This document shows positions 58,946-64,000 of a stretch of 64,000 nt of DNA, in pieces. Numbering within the stretch: position 1 is the stretch's first letter; the number at the start of each line of letters is the position of its first letter. Location: the NCBI GenBank assembly GCA_036925085.1, contig JAUPFP010000017.1:1298001-1362000 (forward strand). Reading direction: 5' to 3'. The notes under the pieces are model-generated. The model made no database searches. It was given only the letters and a program-made list of their open reading frames with translations, and was not told where the DNA came from. The stretch is from Brachycybe producta (lineage: Eukaryota; Arthropoda; Diplopoda; Playtdesmida; Andrognathidae). A program made the translations under genes and the position numbers.

Positions 58946-59789
58946 TTTTTATACATCTTTACAATTAGTGAATTCAGTCACCAAAAATAAAGTTCCAAAA
59001 CCTCATTGAATGCTGATTTTAGACCAGCAAGGATTAACCAAGATCAAAGAGAAAAATTAGGGAAAGTGAAATTCTGGGAAAAAAATAAGTGAAAAAGGGA
59101 TTACTCATGCAAAATAGCAAGATTCAGCACTACTGTATATACAGATATGTTTTGGTTCACATTTATCCAGTTATCATACAAGCATGTTTCATTCTTCAAT
59201 TACATCTAATACAATATTAGTTTATCATTGAGTAGAAATCATGGTCTCAGTCGTTTTTCTTATTGTGAACGAAATAATTTTTTTTCAAATGAGATCTGTT
59301 TGTATTTTGAGTGAGATTCCTTACGGATTTTGATCAAATGAGCTCCATTTTCTCTTCTACCCTCTTCTTTCTATTTCTTCTGAACATTGATTTCCTTATA
59401 GATCTAGAATCATGTTTGAATGTTTCCTGATGTGGCTGTTAAGCATGTAAAAAGTGTTTCAACAGCATATTATTTTCTCCAACATGATCATCATGGTAGG
59501 ACTGCACCATATTATTGATTTAAATACAGTAGTAATGTACAATTTATTCTAAGAAAAAGATTTCAAAGAAGTTTTGACATATCTAATGCTATTTTGATGT
59601 CCGTTTTGAAATGTCTTATGGTGGTTAGTAAATTCGATAACCACATTGATGATCGGGGCGACTGATTAAGCGCCGAATTGAACAAATGCCAAACTGAACA
59701 ACAGCCATATTTTTGGAACTTGTTCTGTTTGGCGTTTTAGTTTGGCGCTATATTAGCCTCTATATTTTAATAGGCGTTGGGGATTTCAC
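58946..59789. other. Spacer with a small hairpin
   Basis: GCGCCGAATTGAACAAATGC at about 59671 and TTTTAGTTTGGCGC ending at 59749 form an imperfect inverted pair. Nothing else. Confidence 0.5.
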
Positions 59790-60245
59790 GATGATGATGA
59801 TGATGATGATTCAACTCGGTACACCTCCAATCAGCTCGAGAGCCATGTGGCAGGACAGGGGGGATAATTTCTGATGACAAATGATTGTCATTTAGACAAA
59901 GTTTAGACATCATCGTCAAATTGAAGTCGTCCTAACACAGAACTATTTGCAGGAAGTGTTCCATAGTCTAAAAATACATTTGAATAAAAAAGGACCAAAA
60001 ATATGCATCAGTTCTTGCTTGCAATTCTTTGATTGGCGTTGAATGGCCATACCTACTTATACGAGGATTTCGAGTGAGGATGCCATCTAACAATGCAGTG
60101 TTTTCTTCAGTTAGCAGACGTTCAAGTAGGGCAAGGCTTTGCTCTGCTTTACGGTTAGCCAGAGATTCCCACTGTAGCTCATCTGTCATTTGGGTTAAAC
60201 TGTCACTGATGTTGATGAGGGGGATAAAGGTTGGGAGAGTATAGA
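59790..60245 (-). pseudogene. LINE 3' end, best-preserved coding remnant
   Basis: The minus frame from about 60240 reads D-E-L-Q-W-E-S-L-A-N-R-K-A-E-Q-S-L-A-L-L, then L-L-D-G-I-L-T-R-N-P and A-R-T-D-A-Y-F-W-S-F-F. This is the C-terminal extension of non-LTR retrotransposon ORF2. A frame break follows S-F-F. The tail passes GCTCGAGAGCCATGTGGC and ends in an (ATC)n run (plus-strand GAT at 59791-59810), a terminal microsatellite different from the GAATT tail at 40961. 5'-truncated, as is usual for LINEs. Confidence 0.88.
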
Positions 60246-60355
60246 GTAAAGGTTGTTACAAACCAACTGGAAGACAATCTTGATTGTTGGGGTCTGATTG
60301 TAATGAATTTCTCAAAATACAAATTACCATGGCATTAAGCTCACCACTTCTAACC

Positions 60356-60763
60356 TATTATACTGTGTTCAGACTGGCACTTAGTATGGCATTGAATACC
60401 TTACTCAATACCGTATGGTTCCTGAACACACACCAATCTGGGATTCGATTCTGGAAAGGCTAGTCCACCTCCAGAAGTGGATTCAATACCAGATTAAACT
60501 AAGTGCACATAGCAACAATAAGTCAGTTAAGACGCTTCAGCTAAAAACCAACTCAAATTCAAATTTAATATGGCCAATGAACAGGGATACTTTCGTGTGT
60601 GGTTTATTTTCACAAGTATCGCTGTAGCTAACAACATATCCTGAAAACGCGATTGAAAGTGGTAGTCTGAACAAAGTATAGTGAGTGGCTTGCAATGCTG
60701 CATGAATACCATATTTACTAATGTGGTATTCGATTCAGATTGTAGTCTGAACACAATATTAGA
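60356..60763. mobile_element. TIR element with TGTGTTCAGAC ends
   Basis: CTATTATACTGTGTTCAGAC on the left, and (inverted) TAGTCTGAACACAATATTAG on the right. Pairing extends inward through GCATTGAATACC / GGTATTCGATTC-type segments. About 400 bp, non-coding. Confidence 0.7.
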
Positions 60764-61003
60764 GTGGTTAACCTCTCACCTATCAATTAGTATAAAATAT
60801 TATGATTAATACCTGGTAACTGAAATCTTAAGGGGAAATGCCACATTTAGCTGTATGTCAAGTAGCTACTTTTCTGATATGAGAATATTCTTCTGCATAT
60901 ACAGGCAAGGTGGATGGATTTAAACGACGTGATTTGAATTAAGTTCTGTAATATTGGTTATAATTTTAATGATTTTTAAGTAAAACTTAACATTTACATA
61001 ATA

Positions 61004-61083
61004 ATTGCTATATAAAGTTCCCGCGTTTAGCACTACTTTTGAGTCAAAAGTAGTGCTAAATGCGAGAACGTTTCATAGCAATT
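61004..61083. repeat. Hairpin, arms about 39 bp, nearly no loop
   Basis: ATTGCTATATAAAGTTCCCG and CGTTTAGCACTACTTTTGA pair with TCAAAAGTAGTGCTAAATGC and GAGAACGTTTCATAGCAAT, with few mismatches. It directly precedes the TIR element at 61090. Confidence 0.88.
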
Positions 61084-61089
61084 CATCTC

Positions 61090-61660
61090 AGGAGGTTCAT
61101 GCACTTAAAAGGGACAAAATATGCATGTATTCATGCAACAAAAAAATCTAAATATGCCATTAAACATGCACTATAAAAATCTTATTCAAAATTTCACCCA
61201 TGAAAATTGAAGAAACATATTTTATTAGAACTTACATATTGCAATAGCAAACAAGCAACATTTTTAGATTTTCAAATTGAAAACTTCATCGATTTTTTGT
61301 CAGAGTTTTAATATTTGTAAAAATTTCTCTCAACATCAAAAGATGTACGAGGAGTGCAAGTGGTGCAGAATATTATTTGTATTAAGGGCATCGTTAATTT
61401 CGTTTATAGATTAACCTGATTCTATGTTCCCCTTATACAGTATATTTCCACAATTTTCATGAAATCAGAAATGTTCGGAGACCTCTTTTTTTTTTGAAAA
61501 AATTGCAAAAATTACAATTTATGAAATAAATAACAAAATAGGCAAAAACATGCTTTATAAATTTCATATATTTAGCTTCAGCATTAGATGAATCATGTTT
61601 CTATCTCATCTACATGAATTTTGAGCCAGAATACTAAACATGCATTTGCATGAACCTCCT
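61090..61660. mobile_element. TIR element with AGGAGGTTCATGCA ends
   Basis: The left end AGGAGGTTCATGCACTTAAA and right end TGCATTTGCATGAACCTCCT are inverted. Subterminal ATGCATGTATTCATGC is mirrored by the right subterminal ACATGCATTTGCATG. The interior is AT-rich and non-coding. No second copy was seen. Confidence 0.75.
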
Positions 61661-62660
61661 TGCATTCTGTAAATCTATTTAAATTTTAATATAATTAAAA
61701 AAGAATCTTAAAAAATCTTTTAAAAAAATCTCAATTTAAATTTTAAAAAAATATCTTGATGTGAATTTCTTAAAAAAAAATAAAAATCGGGATTTTTTTA
61801 ACGCCGACTCAACGACACAAAATGCTCAATAGTTTGATAAATACTTTTTTTTTTGAAGGTGGCACACATTTATAAATCCGATTTTGTTTGAATGTCATAC
61901 TCGTGACACTTTCCGAAATAATAATAGCAACACAAAACGGTTTCTTAATTCTAATAAGAGTTTCAAATGTATAATGTATAGAATGCGGGATGGGAGAAAG
62001 GAAATGAGGCATTCGTCCCATCATCTTTCAACCTATCGATTTGCCAATCTGCAGATGCGCATTCTCATGTGTATGTGTGGTATAATCACTTAGCTCGAAA
62101 TCCACAAGTCTAAATATGTATGGCCCTTCACATTGATAGTCTGAGAATGGTTAGCTAAAAAAAAAAAAAGAAGAGGCGGCATATTGGGATTCGGCAAATA
62201 AAACCTGTACACAGTGGGTCCTTCACAAGAGTGAACTGTGTAGAGTAACTTCCCTATCATATTGTAGAAATGGATTAGGATGGTGCATGAGCCTGATAAT
62301 GAAAGATATTTTGTGAACTATTAGGCCTGCAGCGCACATATCTTTTGAACCTTATATAAATTGGATCAAATGCAATTTTGTTGCGGGTCCAGCTTCATTT
62401 CGTTTTTTTTTTTTGCTCTTTTGTTTCTTGTTAAAGTATTTTTTTTTATTATAGTGTGTCTGTCTGTCTCTCTATACTAACATTTTAACCTAAAGCAAAT
62501 CTATAGGTGGACTACTGTACAGTACTTTTAAATCCTGACAGTTTTTCATGTATTTTGTAGACCTACTGTCATAGGTCTACTTGTGGTAGAAATGCCTTGA
62601 TTACTTTGACATGTCAACCTTTTTTTTTTTTTAGAAAAAAATAAAAATAATCCGTGTAGC
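61661..62660. other. AT-rich spacer
   Basis: A/T runs, and GTCTGTCTGTCTCTCTA near 62457. No genes. Confidence 0.5.
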
Positions 62661-62935
62661 CAGGGGCGGATCTACATTAGGGTTAATTGGGTTTGAGCCC
62701 AGGGCCGTAAATTTTTACTGGGCCCCAAAACACAATACATGGTATCGTGTAGTTGTTAAAAGAGGTATTTAGTCAGAAAATAATGACTACAGTATCTTTA
62801 AAAATTAAAACAGTAGGAATATATTTCTACTGTATGCTACATGCAGCATTTATACATTTTATGAATTTTTTTTTTAAAAAAAGGCCCCAGGAAGACCCTC
62901 AAGCCCAGGGCCCTATAAAGCTAGATCCGCCCCTG
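62661..62935 (+). mobile_element. hAT MITE with GGGGCGGATCTA ends
   Basis: The termini CAGGGGCGGATCTA and CTAGATCCGCCCCTG are inverted repeats. Inside, GGGCCCCAAAA and CCCAGGGCCC add further GC-rich pairs. The flanking 8-mers CGTGTAGC (62653-62660) and CGTGTACC (62936-62943) match 7 of 8, an aged hAT-length TSD. CAGGGGCGGATC termini are common among animal hAT MITEs. Confidence 0.92.
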
Positions 62936-63639
62936 CGTGTACCCATGTATATAGTAAATCGGTTGTGCAATTTGAACGAAACAGTGTGAGAATCAGTGTA
63001 GGCCTATGTTGAAGGCGGTTTTGTCACAATCCCATGATGTTTAAAAATTTACATTGCACGAAATGAATGTAAATAATAATAATTTTCCTTTAAATTCTAA
63101 TAAAAAATGACATTTTGATGATGATTAATAATTATTACATAATGAACTTCGGACACAAAATTGCGATGTTGCAAGAAATTAAATTAAAAAATGTTACTGA
63201 AGGTAAGCAATATCATTTGAATTAATGAGGTTTTGTTGTAAACAAAGTAACGAAAATGGTCATTTTTATCCTTGGTGTAGCTTTCTTTCTCTCTATTGGC
63301 CCCGCCTTGCAAAACATAAAAATTGTTGCTCGCTACACTCGCTAAAAGTGTGTGCTTAAATAGAACCATGTCTATGTGTAATTTTGATATAAAAGAAATA
63401 GACGCACATTTAAAGGGAGTGGCCAGGCCAGGTCATTTTATCCTGGGCCGTTTTTTTTTCTTCTCCCTATCAGCCACTGATAGTATGTCGTCAATTATTA
63501 AGAAGTGATACCACGTAACTAACAAAAATATAAATGTTACAAGAGAAACAAAAAATGTTTTAATGCAAATTTAAGGTTTTGTTACACAATTTTTTGCTAA
63601 TAAAATTATTTGGACGTTTTTTATAGCCATAATTAATTT
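62936..63639. other. Spacer with the GCTCGCTACACTCGCTAAAA motif
   Basis: The motif at 63329 matches that at 30858. TGGCCAGGCCAGGTC ... CCTGGGCC near 63420-63450 is a small inverted pair. No gene. Confidence 0.45.
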
Positions 63640-64000
63640 AATTATGTTACGTACATGTGGCAACCTGGTTTGCTCAATCAAATTTCTTGATTGAGCAGAC
63701 AAACTCCTTGTGGTGGTCTGCCTTACAGCTTGCAGTAGGCTGTTAGGTTGGACGCCATTTTGGTACCAGTAGACCTCTCACCATTGGAGTCAATGGGTGA
63801 GAAGTCAGAAGTGACCACTACCCCCTCCAGGTGGAGTTGCCTGGAGGTTTCAATGGCCTAGTCAGCCATTGAATCTGGGCAGTGTGTTGTAGGTTCTTGA
63901 CTTGGACTGAACATCTTCATGCTGGAGGCCAGGGTGGCCTCCATTGATCTTTTGTTTGGCTTGTTCCTTTGTTTTGGTTGGCCTTTTGGCCTGATGGCCT
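63640..64000. repeat. GC-richer segment with many short hairpins, runs off the window
   Basis: Composition changes abruptly to near 50% GC. Short inverted pairs follow one another: GCTCAATCAAATTTCTTGAT/TGAGC at 63673, CTCCAGGTGGAG/CTGGAG at 63825, and TGGAGGCCAGGGTGGCCTCC at 63920. There is no long frame on either strand. It could be part of a different repeat family or a structured element whose other end lies beyond the window. Confidence 0.45.

Overview
This window looks like intergenic or intronic DNA from a large, AT-rich animal genome. I found no operons, no bacterial-type genes and no long open reading frames. What it does hold is microsatellites, non-LTR retrotransposon tails and many short terminal-inverted-repeat (TIR) transposons, several with hAT-type 8-bp target-site duplications (TSDs). 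The repeat mix would fit a marine invertebrate, but I cannot name the species, and that guess is inference only.

Gene content is almost nil. The one segment I read as a host coding exon is on the minus strand at 39183-39264. It would encode a basic start plus a hydrophobic signal-peptide core and end at a consensus CAG|GTAAGT donor in phase 1. A CpG-richer, higher-GC stretch at about 39650-39980 lies upstream of it and may be the promoter. Later exons would lie at lower coordinates, and I could not identify any.

The rest is a record of repeat insertions. (1) Five copies of a long foldback element (family A: 1-554, 34723-35340, 42990-43552, 44597-45244, 51546-52119) have arms of over 200 bp. 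The apex of at least two copies resembles the 3' tail of the resident LINE. (2) LINE 3' ends with a W-E-S-L-A-N ... W-S-F-F-P ... W-N-S-L-P type C-terminal ORF remnant lie at 18560-19645, 29170-29520, 40470-40985, about 40990-41200, 47430-49090, 50335-50500 and 59790-60245. (3) hAT-type elements: 18741-19345 (exact 8-bp TSD, transposase C-terminal remnant), 16138-16798 (exact 8-bp TSD), 47534-49015, 62661-62935, 1270-1709 and 45654-46092, and a decayed hAT dimerisation domain at 27241-27561. (4) Many other hairpin or TIR elements occur in one or two copies each, including a TTAA-flanked family at 7279-7832 and 50515-50660.

Nesting gives relative ages. At 47.4-49.1 kb a LINE tail is interrupted by a hAT MITE, which is interrupted by a third element. 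At 18.6-19.6 kb a LINE tail is split by a hAT element. At 45.6-46.2 kb one hAT-like MITE lies inside another. At 42.99 kb a truncated family B element abuts a truncated foldback A element. The main oddities are the LINE-tail-bearing foldback family, two loci with the same 3' module attached to unrelated minisatellites (13.4 and 54.3 kb), a spacer-less 78-bp perfect palindrome (41776-41853), and a 30-bp minisatellite that is almost entirely alternating purine-pyrimidine.
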